A DNA stretch of 64,000 bases, taken from positions 1,674,001 through 1,738,000 of the forward strand of contig CP124755.1 in assembly GCA_029972135.1 (NCBI GenBank), read 5' to 3'. Position 1 is the first letter of the stretch. Every line of letters starts with the position of its first letter. Below, piece by piece: positions 54,745 through 63,348 of the stretch. The notes below the pieces were generated by a model, which was given only the letters and a program-made list of their open reading frames with translations, searched no databases and had not been told where the DNA came from. A program made the translations under genes and the position numbers. This DNA comes from Candidatus Thiocaldithrix dubininis (GTDB lineage Bacteria; Pseudomonadota; Gammaproteobacteria; Thiotrichales; Thiotrichaceae).

Positions 54745-55599
54745 CTATAAATTTTCACATTTTAACCACTTTGTGATGGTTTTCTTACCTTTGTATTCTA
54801 CCAAACACCACTGGGCAATATCGTTTTCAATACCGGCTAAGTTTTTCAAAGTCACACTATCATCCTTAAGCACATACATCGCGGTTTTACTGGCTTCATT
54901 CGCTTGATGGTATAAATAGGCTTTGTCTGCTTGTACCTTAGCGCTCACGCTAGGGCTATTGTCTATCGCCATATCAAGATCTGTGACGAGGGTTTTCGTC
55001 ACTGCACCCGCTTTATTTTTAAAGCTTAACAAACCCACTTCCTGTGTGCCCGCCGTTACCATTGCGGTTTCAATCGCTTTGTATAATTTACCTTGCTCAC
55101 TGGCATAATACGTTTCATACCAACGCGGCCCTGAACGGCTACTGGTTTTAATTAATTGATGTTTACTATCTAATGCTAAATTCGTGGTATCGCCTTTAAA
55201 CAAACTAAAACGTTGTTGTTTGGCATTCCATAAATACAAATTAAATTGCGCATTCACCATGCCGCTCATACCGCCATAGGTCGCAATATCTTGATAGCCA
55301 TCAAAGTTATAATCCACCACCGTAAGCGGATCAGATGTCTCAGAACCTGCCAATTCTGAATCAAGCCCCGCTAACACTTGCTGGCTTTTATTAGGCAGTT
55401 TTACGGTAAATTGCCGATACGCTTGATCCGCCTGAATACTGATGGGCAAACCGGGCGCTATTTCGAGTTTAGCGGGAAAGTCATGATAGGCTTTTGCTCC
55501 CGTCTGTTCAGTCGTATCAGACGCTGCTAACGTAGCGTGGGTTAGACACAGACCTAAACCCACAGCGATTCCTAATTTTTTTAATAACGCCTGATACAT
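54745..55599 (-). CDS. Exported XAC2610-like protein
   Basis: The protein is 284 residues from ATG 55599, with GAGAAG upstream. The signal peptide is LGIAVGLGLCLTHATLA. The middle has VVDYNFDGYQDIATYGG, an FG-GAP/calcium-loop-like Asp box, followed by AQFNLYLWNAKQQRFSLF. This is typical of XAC2610-related proteins of unknown function. It is 56 bp upstream of the WD40 gene on the same strand, but no functional link is evident. Confidence 0.75.
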   Translation of the reverse strand: MYQALLKKLGIAVGLGLCLTHATLAASDTTEQTGAKAYHDFPAKLEIAPGLPISIQADQAYRQFTVKLPNKSQQVLAGLDSELAGSETSDPLTVVDYNFDGYQDIATYGGMSGMVNAQFNLYLWNAKQQRFSLFKGDTTNLALDSKHQLIKTSSRSGPRWYETYYASEQGKLYKAIETAMVTAGTQEVGLLSFKNKAGAVTKTLVTDLDMAIDNSPSVSAKVQADKAYLYHQANEASKTAMYVLKDDSVTLKNLAGIENDIAQWCLVEYKGKKTITKWLKCENL

Positions 55600-55638
55600 A
55601 CTGCTTCTCACTTATTTATTCAATACAGTTCGTTAGAC

Positions 55639-56550
55639 TTAGGCATGAGGTGTTGGTTCATACGCATCAAATTCAACCTCGCCACTTTCTGCCAAACGAA
55701 TCGCCTGCTCAGTCTGTTTGAGCATTTTCAATCTATCACGATTTAATGTGCCTTTTAAAATCAAGTGATTTGACACATGATCGCTGCGAAATACGGTATT
55801 GGTTAACTCCAATTGTGAGATAAACAAATGCAGTTCGCGAAATACATCCACTGCATCGGCTGGAATATAATCATCACCAAAAGCTTGCTTAAAACGTTCA
55901 GGTCCATTGCGGAAAAATAATGTCAACGTTGCCAAATATTCCGGTTGTGCCGCATTAATTAAACGTGCCGATTCTAAAGCATGTTCTTGGCTATACACTT
56001 TGCCACCCAAGCCGCTAATAATCATCACCGAGGTTTGAATACCCGCTGCTTTGAGTTTTAGTAAGGCTTCTAAGGTACTATCGAACGTTTCGCTTTTATT
56101 TACCTTACGTAAAATCGTATTAGAACCGCTTTCCGCTCCCACATACACCAAACTTAAACCCAGCTCATGCAAACGTTGTAATTCTTCTAGGCTTTTGTTG
56201 CGTAGATTTTGCGGTAAACAATACGCTGATACACGCTCAACGCTGGGTAAATGCTCACGAATAGCAGATAAAATGCTTTCTAAACGGCGAAACGACAACG
56301 CTAATGCATCCCCATCGGCTAAAAATACTTGCTTTACACCTTGATACAACTCACCACAACGCTGAATTTCAGCTAAAACTTGATCTTCGGCTTTAGGTTT
56401 AAATTTTTTCTGCGGCGCAGTATACATCTCGCAAAAGCTACACTTATTCCAGCTACAACCATTAGTAACTTGCAAAATCAATGAATTGGCTTCACTGGGT
56501 GGACGAAATAAAGGTTCAATATATTGAATAGGGGGTTGAATCCACTGCAT
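55639..56550 (-). CDS. Radical SAM protein
   Basis: The 303-residue protein has cluster cysteines 32, 37 and 40 (NGCSWNKCSFCEMY), with four residues between the first two. The barrel motifs are QVFLADGDALAL, VSAYCLPQNLRNKS, LSLVYVGAESGSNTILRKVNK and MIISGLGG. It belongs to a broad radical SAM group often annotated without a function. No substrate gene is nearby. Confidence 0.9.
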   Translation of the reverse strand: MQWIQPPIQYIEPLFRPPSEANSLILQVTNGCSWNKCSFCEMYTAPQKKFKPKAEDQVLAEIQRCGELYQGVKQVFLADGDALALSFRRLESILSAIREHLPSVERVSAYCLPQNLRNKSLEELQRLHELGLSLVYVGAESGSNTILRKVNKSETFDSTLEALLKLKAAGIQTSVMIISGLGGKVYSQEHALESARLINAAQPEYLATLTLFFRNGPERFKQAFGDDYIPADAVDVFRELHLFISQLELTNTVFRSDHVSNHLILKGTLNRDRLKMLKQTEQAIRLAESGEVEFDAYEPTPHA

Positions 56551-56728
56551 GCTGATACGCTCCTTGAGGAAAAAACCACCTTGATTGAAATAATTAAAAT
56601 AGGCTTAGGTGGCAGAATAAAAAGCAATATAGTGGCAAAAACGCCCTATTCAAGCCGCATAATAAAACGTTTACAGGTATTTTTTGATCTTGTAATCTAA
56701 GGGGTGTATTAATACGAGACTCGCAGGT

Positions 56729-58387
56729 ATGGCTAATATTCAGAAAGTTAATCGGCACGCTATTTATGAAGAATTTTTGCAAGCCGTACATGCGATTGAA
56801 CAGGCAGACTTGCCGCAAAAAGAAAAAACCCGGCGCTTTCGTGGCGCAGCTAATAAAGTCCGTACTGCATTATTTTACGATAAGCGTAAATTTGGCGATG
56901 CCCGCCGCTTACGACTAAGCCAACAAGCCAGCCACAAACTGCTAAAACGCTTTGCCTCGTATGCCACCGAACTCCAAGCGCTGATAGCGGCAGCAACGAT
57001 TGCAGACTTAGACCAAGCCTTGCAAAACCTGATTGATGCGGCGTTACAGCAACAAGATGAAGCCGCGCAAACTGCCTTTCATGAGTTGCAACTGTTGAGT
57101 GAGCCTCGACTGGCGATTTCTACTTATCGGCGCTATGTCACGGAATTACGCAATAAAATGCGCGATTTGAATTTACGCCACCATTCGTTGCCGAAACTGG
57201 TACAACGTTATCACAAGCAATTTCCAGCCTATCAAAGCTTACTCGATGAATTATTAGCAGCCGATGCACATTTAGCGGGTTATAAACGTATGCAATTGCT
57301 CGAAGCGGCACGCCAACAAGAAGACCCGCTAGCCTATGCTGCGTTTACCAAGCTTAAAACCGACCATGAAGCCACCCGGTATTTATTTGTGGGGCATATG
57401 GAAAAAATTACGCTGGAACAAGAACAAGCAGAATCGTTGGCGTATCGCAAAACCCATACCATTAAAATTAAACCGGACGGCATTTTTGCCTTGCTGCATA
57501 GCTTGTTACACGAACCCAGTTATTCCCCCACTTATTCGTATAGCCGCTTAGCCATTGCGGTAGCGTTGGCAACCGGGCGGCGGGCGGTTGAGGTGTTATA
57601 TACCGGGCAATTTACCAAATTAGATGCGCATCTGCTGGCATTCACTGGACAAGCTAAAAAACGCGCCGGAACAGATCAAAATATTACCTTGCGTATTCCG
57701 ATATTAGCCGAAGCCGATTTAATCCTCAAAGCGGTTCATAGCATTCGTCATACACCTGAATTGGCTAAATTACGCGAACGTATCCACAACGCTAACACGG
57801 AACGGGAAGCACGCTCGGAAGTAAATAAAGTAGCCTCAGTCACCTTAAACGCCACCATTAAGCGTTTATTTGGTGATGCCTTTACGTTTAAAGATACCCG
57901 TGCTATTTACGCCCGTCTGGTTTATACCCAATATTTTCGCACTCCACCGTGGGAACATATCGACGAAGACGAATTTTTCCGTTTAATTTTAGGGCATCAA
58001 GACTACGAAACCATTAAATCGTATAAGTGCATTCAACTCGATGCCAATGGCGTGGATTTTTCACCCAGTACGCAGCAAATTGCCATTGTGCCGGAATTAA
58101 TCGAGGCCTTGCGTGATTTTGATATTAGTCCAGCGGGACGCGGTGCAATCGGCATTCATACGTTTGTTAAATTTATATTAGCCGTCGCCCCCGGTACACC
58201 CATCACCCAAACCTTATTGAATCGGCGAGCAGGCGAAGTTATAGAACGCCTTAGCACTCAGCAAATTGAAATTCCCGACGCATTACGCACGATTAAAAGC
58301 TTTGGCCGCCCCGCTGTGCAGAAATATTTAAGCTTCGCTAAAACGGTAATTGACCCGTATAACGCAGCGTGCTTGAGTGCAGATTAA
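56729..58387 (+). CDS. Telomere resolvase (protelomerase) family protein
   Basis: The 552-residue protein has an N-terminal helical part (1-240) and a tyrosine-recombinase-like catalytic part. The catalytic set is present: Arg285 (ALATGRRAVEV), Lys310 (GQAKKR), Lys388 and Arg391 (FTFKDTRAIYAR), His423 (LILGHQDYE) and Tyr432 (TIKSYKC). These spacings (25, 3, 32, 9) match those I recall for TelK (Arg275, Lys300, Lys380, Arg383, His416, Tyr425). Such enzymes make hairpin ends on linear replicons. No phage genes or long palindrome are in view. It is shorter than TelK/TelN (about 630-640 residues). Confidence 0.82.
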   Translation: MANIQKVNRHAIYEEFLQAVHAIEQADLPQKEKTRRFRGAANKVRTALFYDKRKFGDARRLRLSQQASHKLLKRFASYATELQALIAAATIADLDQALQNLIDAALQQQDEAAQTAFHELQLLSEPRLAISTYRRYVTELRNKMRDLNLRHHSLPKLVQRYHKQFPAYQSLLDELLAADAHLAGYKRMQLLEAARQQEDPLAYAAFTKLKTDHEATRYLFVGHMEKITLEQEQAESLAYRKTHTIKIKPDGIFALLHSLLHEPSYSPTYSYSRLAIAVALATGRRAVEVLYTGQFTKLDAHLLAFTGQAKKRAGTDQNITLRIPILAEADLILKAVHSIRHTPELAKLRERIHNANTEREARSEVNKVASVTLNATIKRLFGDAFTFKDTRAIYARLVYTQYFRTPPWEHIDEDEFFRLILGHQDYETIKSYKCIQLDANGVDFSPSTQQIAIVPELIEALRDFDISPAGRGAIGIHTFVKFILAVAPGTPITQTLLNRRAGEVIERLSTQQIEIPDALRTIKSFGRPAVQKYLSFAKTVIDPYNAACLSAD

Positions 58388-58412
58388 GGCTTAAGCTAAT
58401 TTCGCCACCTGA

Positions 58413-58757
58413 TTGACATGGCATCAGTACACACTAGCCCAAGTGGATTTTAAAGCAAGTGAAAATAAAATCCGTATAGCCTCTATGATTTGGTTCCTGC
58501 GCCGCTTCCTGCAACACATATTGCCAGCGGGCTTCATGCGCATCCGCCATTACGGTTGGTTGACGAATGCCTGTCGCAAAACCCGCTTGCCACAAGTGCG
58601 CGAGACCATTGCCCGTTACGCACTCACGCTGCCAATGGTGGCAGACAAGCCGCCGGAGGCCATTGTCCGCTTCGACGGTATCCCTTGCCCTTGCTGCAAA
58701 ACTGGCATAATGCAGGTGCGTTACCCACTGCCGCCCCAACGGTTGGAGTATGGTTGA
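58413..58757 (+). pseudogene. IS91-family transposase C-terminal remnant
   Basis: The translated part reads FLRRFLQHILPAGFMRIRHYG and GIPCPCCKTGIMQVRYP, the C-terminal pattern of IS91/Y2 transposases (the IRRFLLHVLP, RIRHYG and CPxCxxG types). The catalytic tyrosines and N-terminus are missing. The homology begins around 58437, 50 bp after the protelomerase stop. It is a broken rolling-circle transposon piece. Confidence 0.8.
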
Positions 58758-59029
58758 CGGCACAATAGGCTCGTGAGTTTAGCTTTGGGCAAGGAAAAAC
58801 AGGCAGCCCCGGACTGCCACCCACAGCCGTTGCGGCTGCTGGACAAAAGGCTCGAAACGCCCCTGACCCTGTGCTATGTTTGAGCATCATCAGGGGGGCA
58901 GGCGGTGAAAAGGCAATGGAAAAGTGGCAGTCGGTATTAAATAATCGGGCAGTATGGGCTAGCGTGGCAATGGGCAGGAAAAGCAATCCCCTTATAGATA
59001 AAGGGTGGAACTCCGTGACACGCGGTTTC
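58758..59029. other. 272-bp region with hairpins before the attC site
   Basis: No convincing gene is here. CCCCTGA near 58862 and TCAGGGG near 58890 form a loose inverted repeat, which could be the 3' end (oriIS-like) of the IS91 remnant. Short open frames across the region have no coding signs. Confidence 0.35.
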
Positions 59030-59091
59030 GTCCAACAAGACATTTATGCCCAGTGCTGCCGCACACGGCATAAAATGCTTTAACGTTATGT
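59030..59091 (+). other. Integron attC site preceding the helicase cassette
   Basis: R'' is GTCCAAC (59030-59036, fits RYYYAAC), followed by AAGAC and L'' ATTTATGCC (59042-59050). An inner GTGC-TGCC-GCAC hairpin follows, then L' GGCATAAAAT (59067-59076) and R' GTTATGT (59085-59091). R' matches the complement of the next cassette's R'' (ACATAAC). The extra base lies on the L' side, not in L'' as is usual, and the 8-base spacer before R' is long, so this site is less canonical than the downstream one. Confidence 0.7.
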
Positions 59092-62005
59092 TTCTGAAGA
59101 GATCATGTGTGCCATCCGAAGCATTAGGGAACCATGTTAATGAACAAAATGAACAATATAAAGCAGATTGTGGAAGCTGAATTATCAGCATTGGACAGGG
59201 CTATCGATTATGCGGACGATAATTCTGTAAATCGTAACTACCAATTCCACGACCCATCAATTATAGATAGCTTATTAAAAATTCACGCCGGCCAGCAGAG
59301 TGCATACAAAGAATTTTTGCGGGTGGCATGGGGGAAAGCCATTAGAATTAAAACAGAAAGAAAAGGAGAGGTTGTTTATAGGCTATCCCAAGCGGCCGCA
59401 ATTATACCGGGTCTTGATATTGCCACACCACAATCACCAATCGGGCGCTTAGTTAACATAGCTAGAGCCGGCGATATATATGAAAGCTCTATTTTGGGTG
59501 AATACAGCATAGAAGATGTGTGGTACTTCGAAAGATTTGTTGCTAATGAGTATTTAGAAAATTTGAAGAACTTCAAGAAAATGACATCTAAAGGTTCAAA
59601 CGTCTTTTCAATAGATAATTTGCTGGATTGGCTGAAGAATTATGGAAAACGATCTTCTATCACAATGGAAGAAGATGAAAGAGGGGCAGATGCCACTTCG
59701 CTATGGGATGAAGTCACATTTGAAAGTAGCGAAGACGAAGAAGAAGAAGAACCTATTGAAATCGTGGAGGAAACTGAAGAACAAAAGGGCATCAGTTTGC
59801 CTACCGGATTTTATGTCAACTTAAGTGCTCATCAGTATGACGCTGCCCATTCTGGGGCAAATGGATTAGTATTTGTTTTTGGAGTCGCAGGCTCGGGAAA
59901 AACTTCTGTTGCACTTGGAAGATCCAAATCACTTGCGCAACTTGGCCAACTGCCAAAAGATGATCGGCTGTATAACCAAGATTTCCCAGAAGAAACACAA
60001 ATTGGAATTGTAAGAACTGGCGAGCTTATTTCTTACTTAAAAAATACATGCAATATGCTCTCGCTGCATAGACTACCTGTTGTTGAATACAGGGAGATAC
60101 ACGAAGAACTAAAAGCACACTGGGACATAGAGCAATCAAAACATAACAATAAGGGACCAAAGTATTTTTTAGCCCAAAAGAATAACAATAGTGATATCGA
60201 GACGAGAGCCAAATGGTTTCATTTTATTAGTGAAAAAATGTTAGAAGTATTTTCACAGCAGGCTGTAAGGTTGATAAACAATATACCACGGAGTGTTTCG
60301 AGCATAGATGGTGATATCTTTATTAAGATAAATGAAATTCTGTCTGCCGATATAGCACAGTCGCTGAAAAGCACAGACCCATTAGGCTTTCTATTGAGGG
60401 TAGAAGATTCTATTAAAAAGAGTTTTGATAAGTTATTCAGTCAAACAGCATGGATTGGCATCCCAAGAGGTAATGATAATATCGTATGGCTGAATGAAAA
60501 GCATCACAATATAGCTGCTCACCTGTCAAACAAAGAGAAAGTCTTGTGTTTATTTGTTAGTGCTAGGAATGTCCAAATTATCATTCCTAAAGCAAAAATA
60601 GATAATTGGGAGAAATGGATTCCTGATGGCACAACTCGACCACCGCAAGCAGGTAATAAAGTCCCTGACTACATTAGTTTTTCACTGGCAGATGGAAATA
60701 CTATTGATGTTAAAGTGATTCTAGCCTCTGATGCTGAACTCGTACAATATGCTAAGGATGGCTCTTTACGGTTTTATGAAGGTATTGGGGAAAGAACGCA
60801 AACAGTACGAACGCGAAAACTTTGGCTTGCGCACATGCCTAGAATTGTCGCAAGTAATGAACATAGTGAAGGTGCAGAGAAAAATACTCGGGAATGGCGG
60901 ACAAAAGTTCGTAATCGCGTGTTGGCGAATATACAAAAATCTCTAAATATAATTCCTGCCGACTTATTTTCGAAAACAATTCATTACCTGGTTGAAAAGC
61001 ATCATGATGAATATGCATTATTGCTGAAAAATAAACAACAACAGATAAGTGGCAATAAGCTTTCAGAAAGTGACATTGATTTGTTGATAGCTTTTATGGC
61101 GTCAATAACCAGAGGAATGAATAAGGACTCGCCATTTATTAGTGGAATTCAAATAAAGCCAACGCCTTATAGGTCGTCAGTGTTTATCGACGAGGTGCAA
61201 GATTTTTCAGAAATACAGATTTTTTTACTTTCACTATTAGCAGATCCAAAATACAACTCAGTAACTGCTGTTGGTGACGCGGCTCAATGCCTTTATAGAA
61301 TAGAGTCTGACATAACAGTTAGCTTTCCTAGCCAAACATGGCAAGGTGCAAAAAAACAAGAGTTAACAGAAAATATTCGCCAACAACATGTTCCTACCAT
61401 TAATGCGTTGAGTTCTGCGTTTAGAAATAAATATATTGATGATGTATTGATTAATACTGGAGACTATATAAGAAATGAGAACCTAAGTGCATTTCATGAG
61501 GCTGGCAGCATTAATCAACTAAGACAGGCCTACAAAATCATTTCAATTATAAATAGAAAGGAGTCTGTCGTTATTGTTGTTCCGTCTATTGATCGAGCAA
61601 AAGAAACGATAGAAAAATTGAAGCCACATCTCAGAGAAAGGCAGCACAGAGAATGTCGATATTCAAATACAATTGATCTTTCAAAAAAATATATTGCCCA
61701 TGTTACTACACCAAGAAACATAAAAGGACTCGAATTCGATCATCTGATAGCGCTTTATTTGGATGAGTATAATTTGAGTAGCGCCAATAATAGAAATGCG
61801 CTTTATGTAATGTTAAGTCGACCTAAGAATGAATTGTACTTAATCGGTGATTTTGAAAAAATTCGAGATGATTTCAAGGTTTTGGTAGAAAAATTTGCAG
61901 ACATACAGAAAACATAACAAGGCGCTCCACCGGACAGCCAAAAGCTACGCGATTTTCCGCTACTCTCCAAATCGCTCCACTTTTGCCCGCCGGTGAGCTT
62001 GGTCG
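59086..62005 (+). mobile_element. Integron gene cassette carrying a helicase gene
   Basis: The boundaries are set by attC chemistry. A cassette runs from the TT of one R' (G|TTRRRY) to the G of its own R'. Here it starts TTATGT at 59086 and ends at G 62005 (2920 bp). The 5' end (with the preceding G, GTTATGT) is exactly the reverse complement of the cassette's own R'' ACATAAC at 61912, as expected of a cassette that once was a circle. One long gene fills it, which is large for a cassette. No integrase gene is in the window, so this is a CALIN-type remnant. Confidence 0.75.
59134..61917 (+). CDS. Superfamily 1 helicase with unknown N-terminal domain
   Basis: The 927-residue protein has an N-terminal domain of about 200 residues (VWYFERFVANEYLENLKNFKKM) with no known match. 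An acidic linker (EDEEEEEPIEIVEETEEQ) follows, then a UvrD-like helicase. Motif I is GVAGSGKTS (residues about 250-258), motif II VFIDEVQDFSE (683-693), motif III VTAVGDAAQCLYR, and motif IV ELTENIRQ. Motif V is NIKGLEFDHL and motif VI ALYVMLSRPKNELYLIG. A 380-residue insert separates motifs I and II. The DNA is A/T-richer than its neighbours. It is the only gene of an integron cassette. A defence role is a guess. Confidence 0.9.
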   Translation: MLMNKMNNIKQIVEAELSALDRAIDYADDNSVNRNYQFHDPSIIDSLLKIHAGQQSAYKEFLRVAWGKAIRIKTERKGEVVYRLSQAAAIIPGLDIATPQSPIGRLVNIARAGDIYESSILGEYSIEDVWYFERFVANEYLENLKNFKKMTSKGSNVFSIDNLLDWLKNYGKRSSITMEEDERGADATSLWDEVTFESSEDEEEEEPIEIVEETEEQKGISLPTGFYVNLSAHQYDAAHSGANGLVFVFGVAGSGKTSVALGRSKSLAQLGQLPKDDRLYNQDFPEETQIGIVRTGELISYLKNTCNMLSLHRLPVVEYREIHEELKAHWDIEQSKHNNKGPKYFLAQKNNNSDIETRAKWFHFISEKMLEVFSQQAVRLINNIPRSVSSIDGDIFIKINEILSADIAQSLKSTDPLGFLLRVEDSIKKSFDKLFSQTAWIGIPRGNDNIVWLNEKHHNIAAHLSNKEKVLCLFVSARNVQIIIPKAKIDNWEKWIPDGTTRPPQAGNKVPDYISFSLADGNTIDVKVILASDAELVQYAKDGSLRFYEGIGERTQTVRTRKLWLAHMPRIVASNEHSEGAEKNTREWRTKVRNRVLANIQKSLNIIPADLFSKTIHYLVEKHHDEYALLLKNKQQQISGNKLSESDIDLLIAFMASITRGMNKDSPFISGIQIKPTPYRSSVFIDEVQDFSEIQIFLLSLLADPKYNSVTAVGDAAQCLYRIESDITVSFPSQTWQGAKKQELTENIRQQHVPTINALSSAFRNKYIDDVLINTGDYIRNENLSAFHEAGSINQLRQAYKIISIINRKESVVIVVPSIDRAKETIEKLKPHLRERQHRECRYSNTIDLSKKYIAHVTTPRNIKGLEFDHLIALYLDEYNLSSANNRNALYVMLSRPKNELYLIGDFEKIRDDFKVLVEKFADIQKT

Positions 62006-62011
62006 TTGAGG
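61912..62011 (+). other. Integron attC site of the helicase cassette
   Basis: R'' ACATAAC (61912-61918) overlaps the helicase stop codon. L'' GCTCCACCGG (61924-61933) pairs with L' CCGGTGAGC (61990-61998) apart from one extra C in L'', the extrahelical-base signature of attC. Inner arms CAAAAG/CTTTTG and GCGATTT/AAATCGC extend the fold. R' is GTTGAGG (62005-62011). Spacers are 5 and 6 bases. Length is 100 bp. Confidence 0.85.
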
Positions 62012-62103
62012 CTGTAGAAAAACCCTCCGAACCGCCATTTTGTGGGATAATCAGGCATCGCAAGCACCCGAACGAGTAGGCAGGCGTCGCACGCTACAAA
62101 CCG

Positions 62104-62275
62104 ATGCTTCAAGGCTTGAAACTGTTGGCACTGGACTACCAGTAAATCCTACCTAGTACGTTTGAATATGCGCTACGTCAGTTGGTGGATAACGAATTGG
62201 CAAAGAGCTGTTTGCCATCGACGCGGTATATCAGGATGATCAGATTCGGGTTTTCCAACACCCTTGTTGGCTAAA
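62104..62275 (+). pseudogene. Transposase N-terminal fragment, broken
   Basis: From ATG 62104 the frame reads LKLLALDYQ, a stop, then ILPSTFEYALRQLVDNELA. In the next frame KELFAIDAVYQDDQIRVFQ follows. PSTFEYALRQLVDNEL matches the start of DUF772/IS1182-like transposases. A stop and a frameshift within 170 bp show decay. The 5' part, from GGCTGTAGAAAAACCC near 62010, may be the element's end. It abuts the attC site and the toxin gene. Confidence 0.7.
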
Positions 62276-62693
62276 TGGCAAAAAACGGATTAACCAACAT
62301 TAACCCACAATTCTCAAAATCTTTACTATTACGGGTTGCCAAAGTGAAACGATTGAATCGAGCAATCGCTGCGATTTGTCCATCAGGTACACTCATCGGC
62401 ACCCCCACACTACGTCGATACGCCATAATATCCGCATAATGATGCGCGGCTTCTGTTGTAAAATCTAAAACACGCTCAGCAAAACCTTGTGCAATAAACC
62501 AATCAAATTTTTGCTGCAATAGACGCCGCTTTTGTCCTTCTGGCAATACCAATAAACCATATTTAATTTCAGCTATCGTAATAACCGAAATATAGATATC
62601 CAAGGGTTCTTGGGCATTTAGCCATTCAATAACCTTGGTTTGTGGCTCGGGACGCATCAATTCAGAAACAATATTAGTGTCTAGTAAAATCAT
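62271..62693 (-). CDS. fitB: PIN-domain toxin, VapC/FitB-like
   Basis: The 140-residue PIN ribonuclease has MILLDTNIVSELMRPEP (Asp5), SVITIAEIKYGLLVLPEG (Glu), and SVPDGQIAAIARFNRFTLATRNSKDFENCGL (two later Asp residues). FitB-type toxins have exactly this layout. Its gene starts two bases after the antitoxin stop. The pair is transcribed toward the transposase fragment, opposite to the cassette gene. Confidence 0.93.
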   Translation of the reverse strand: MILLDTNIVSELMRPEPQTKVIEWLNAQEPLDIYISVITIAEIKYGLLVLPEGQKRRLLQQKFDWFIAQGFAERVLDFTTEAAHHYADIMAYRRSVGVPMSVPDGQIAAIARFNRFTLATRNSKDFENCGLMLVNPFFAI

Positions 62694-62694
62694 T

Positions 62695-62922
62695 CTAAAA
62701 GCTCAAAGGCACATGCGTGCTATGTTTAGGTAGCTCCAATTCAACTCCTGACTCTTTGCCAAATAACTGACAAGCCAAATCACCCAAACGCACGGAACTG
62801 CTCACGGCTTGACGCAGAATACGACGCGCCTCCTCTTCCATTGACACATTGTGCCGTGCAGCACGTATCCGCAATCCTTGCAAAGTAGCGTCATCTAAAC
62901 GGCGAATACTTAAGTTTCCCAT
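62695..62922 (-). CDS. fitA: FitA-like ribbon-helix-helix antitoxin
   Basis: The 75-residue protein has MGNLSIRRLDDATLQGLRIRAARHNVSMEEEARRILRQAV, the FitA ribbon-helix-helix motif. The C-terminal tail (GKESGVELELPKHSTHVPL) would hold the toxin. It binds FitB and represses the operon. The start is ATG 62922. It is 1 bp before the toxin, as usual. Confidence 0.94.
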   Translation of the reverse strand: MGNLSIRRLDDATLQGLRIRAARHNVSMEEEARRILRQAVSSSVRLGDLACQLFGKESGVELELPKHSTHVPLSF

Positions 62923-63025
62923 GATACACCTTCCATAATTCTTATATTGTTAAAATGATAGCATATGCACGCAATGCCTGCACTTTTAAAAATTGATAGC
63001 AAACTAGAGCAGAAACACCAAAGCC

Positions 63026-63295
63026 TTAGAGCGTCCCTTCTAACTCCTGAATCCTCTCACCAGTACTCGTTTGCAAAGCTTTAATACGACTCCAAATCAC
63101 CGCAGGCGCATCATAATCCACCGTTTCATAACTTGATTCAGAATATCCGCGCGAAATCATAAAAATCGCGTCTTTCATGTGCTTGGCAAACTTAGATTTT
63201 TGCTGATTACCCAAGATTTTAATGAAGGGAAAGACATGATCACGCACCCGCTCAAATATAACTTGTGGGTCTTTGTCTTTGAACTGTAAATGCAA
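63026..63295 (-). pseudogene. HsdM-like remnant, internally deleted
   Basis: The frame starts with TTG at 63295, inside a hairpin, with no good ribosome-binding site. Residues about 10-40 (VIFERVRDHVFPFIKILGNQ, then AKHMKDAIFMI) match the N-terminal region of type I restriction M subunits. The last part (YETVDYDAPAVIWSRIKALQ) resembles their C-terminal end. The methyltransferase core between them is missing. This is probably a deleted hsdM relic; a small functional protein is less likely. Confidence 0.6.
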
Positions 63296-63321
63296 CTGCG
63301 CAAGCTTAACTTGCGCAGTTG
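63293..63321 (-). terminator. Perfect 12-bp hairpin after the surface protein gene
   Basis: CAACTGCGCAAG (63293-63304) and CTTGCGCAGTTG (63310-63321) form a perfect stem with a 5-base loop, 27 bp after the stop at 63349 on the minus strand. There is no T-run, so it may be a terminator or the end of a lost element. It overlaps the start of the hsdM-like remnant. Confidence 0.6.
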
Positions 63322-63348
63322 TTAGGAAAGTGCTTATTGAATAAGCAA

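Noticed and set aside
56706..56715. Palindrome GTATTAATAC as the telomere resolution site of the protelomerase
   Set aside because: Known resolution sites have palindromes of tens of bases. This one is 10 bp and does not extend, so it is kept only as a possible operator.
58413..59083. Short open frames upstream of the helicase as cassette genes
   Set aside because: One matches an IS91 fragment. The other, ending at 59083, runs through the attC fold and has no coding signs.
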